From contig JAISES010000290.1 of the NCBI GenBank assembly GCA_031263965.1, positions 1-6,069 on the forward strand: 6,069 bases of DNA, in the 5' to 3' direction. Below are positions 5,259 to 6,069 of this stretch, one piece after another. Source of the stretch: Prevotella sp. (GTDB taxonomy: Bacteria > Bacteroidota > Bacteroidia > Bacteroidales > Dysgonomonadaceae). Both the position numbers and the translations under genes were made by a program. The notes beneath the pieces were generated by a model that was not told the origin of the DNA, made no database searches, and worked only from the letters and a program-made list of their open reading frames with translations. The first letter of the stretch is position 1; each line of letters opens with the position of its first letter.

Positions 5259-6069
5259 TTATTGCCTTGCCGCCAGCTCCGCTATTTTGACAATTACCTC
5301 AACAGCTTTTCCCATCGACTGTACCGGAACAAACTCATAGCGTCCGTGGAAGTTATGTCCTCCTGCAAAGATATTTGGACAAGGCAGCCCCATAAAAGAT
5401 AAGCGCGCGCCATCTGTTCCGCCTCTGATTGGTTTCACGATAGGAGTTACACCAACCGCTTCCATCGCTTCGAAGGCAAGATCGACCACATGCATTACGG
5501 GCTCTACTTTTTCCCGCATATTATAATATTGGTCTTTTATTTCAACTGTAGTGCTGTCAGGATATAGTTTGTTGATAAAGCCGATAGTATCTGTCATTCG
5601 TTTTTTGCGTTTCTCGAAAATCTCGCGGTTATGGTCGCGTATGATATAACCCATGACAGCGGCATCTACTGTTCCGGATATATTTGTCAGGTGGAAGAAC
5701 CCTTCATAACCCGCAGTATGCTCCGGCCTTTCATTCTGGGGTAGAAGAGAAGCCAGCTTGTTGGCTACTACCAATGCATTTACCATTTTATCTTTGGCAT
5801 ATCCGGGATGTACGCTCCGTCCCTGAATATTGATTTTCACACCGGCTGCATTGAAGTTTTCATATTCGAGTTCACCTACCGGACCGCCATCCAGAGTGTA
5901 TGCCCATTCGCAACCGAATTTTTCCACATCAAAATAGTCGGCTCCGGCTCCGATTTCTTCATCAGGGGTAAAGCCGATACGGATTTTTCCATGTTTAATT
6001 TCTGGATGATCTTTCAGGTATTTTATAGCAGTCAATATTTCGGCTATGCCTGCTTTGTCATCTGCGCCT
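5259..6069 (-). CDS. pepT: Peptidase T (tripeptide aminopeptidase), N-terminus cut by window edge
   Basis: Zinc-dependent M20-family aminopeptidase that removes the N-terminal residue from tripeptides in the cytosol. The window holds the last 269 codons of a protein that usually has about 405 to 410; roughly the first 135 to 140 residues, including the first metal-binding histidine, lie beyond 6069. The visible part starts at GADDKAG, whose Asp bridges the two metals. TPDEEIGAG follows with the catalytic glutamate pair, then [17 protein letters not shown] with the next metal-binding Asp. The small dimerisation domain covers [21 protein letters not shown] onward, and the C-terminal catalytic part has [19 protein letters not shown] and [13 protein letters not shown] with the last metal-binding histidine. 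The frame stays open to the edge, so a TTG at 6035 is an internal leucine, not a start. It is upstream of gcvT on the same strand; the two are a likely operon. Confidence 0.97.
   Translation of the reverse strand, partial: GADDKAGIAEILTAIKYLKDHPEIKHGKIRIGFTPDEEIGAGADYFDVEKFGCEWAYTLDGGPVGELEYENFNAAGVKINIQGRSVHPGYAKDKMVNALVVANKLASLLPQNERPEHTAGYEGFFHLTNISGTVDAAVMGYIIRDHNREIFEKRKKRMTDTIGFINKLYPDSTTVEIKDQYYNMREKVEPVMHVVDLAFEAMEAVGVTPIVKPIRGGTDGARLSFMGLPCPNIFAGGHNFHGRYEFVPVQSMGKAVEVIVKIAELAARQ

Noticed and set aside
6033..6035. TTG at 6035 as the start codon of pepT
   Set aside because: The frame continues upstream to the window edge and encodes the conserved metal-binding segment GADDKAG, so the gene is simply truncated.

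Overview
The window looks like a chromosomal segment from the phylum Bacteroidota, most likely the order Bacteroidales (a Dysgonomonas- or Parabacteroides-like genome). The reasons are an AT-rich composition, start codons without Shine-Dalgarno sequences in AT-rich leaders, TAnnTTTG promoter boxes of the Bacteroides type, a DUF4494 protein (a family I know from Bacteroidetes), and proteins of Bacteroidales type. The genus is inferred from remembered protein resemblance only.

Layout. The left edge (1-578, minus strand) is the N-terminal third of the Hsp90 chaperone htpG, cut by the window edge. A 327-base divergent intergenic region (579-905) follows, holding candidate promoters for both sides and a perfect 13-bp inverted repeat. 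On the plus strand come a stand-alone ECF-type sigma factor (906-1439), a rho-independent terminator (1464-1497), and then a likely three-gene run with its own promoter: a DUF4494 protein (1600-2055), a YggS/PLPBP pyridoxal-phosphate homeostasis protein (2071-2739) and an OxyR-type LysR regulator that keeps the two redox cysteines (2767-3708). The convergent gap after oxyR (3709-4062) holds a compact non-coding element of about 308 bp: six short palindromes, five with strict three-base loops, framed by imperfect inverted ends. On the minus strand a pepT-gcvT pair fills the right side: gcvT (4063-5157) complete, and pepT (5259-6069) lacking its N-terminus at the window edge.

How the genes relate. 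htpG (protein folding), the ECF sigma factor and OxyR (peroxide sensing) give the left half a stress-response flavour. YggS buffers the cofactor PLP. GcvT is the folate-dependent T-protein of glycine cleavage, whose P-protein partner is PLP-dependent, and PepT supplies free amino acids from tripeptides. This linkage is inference from gene order. The core genes are ordinary; the least explained parts are the hairpin-array element at 3724-4031, the inverted repeat over the sigma-factor promoter, and the apparent two-fold internal repeat in the DUF4494 protein.
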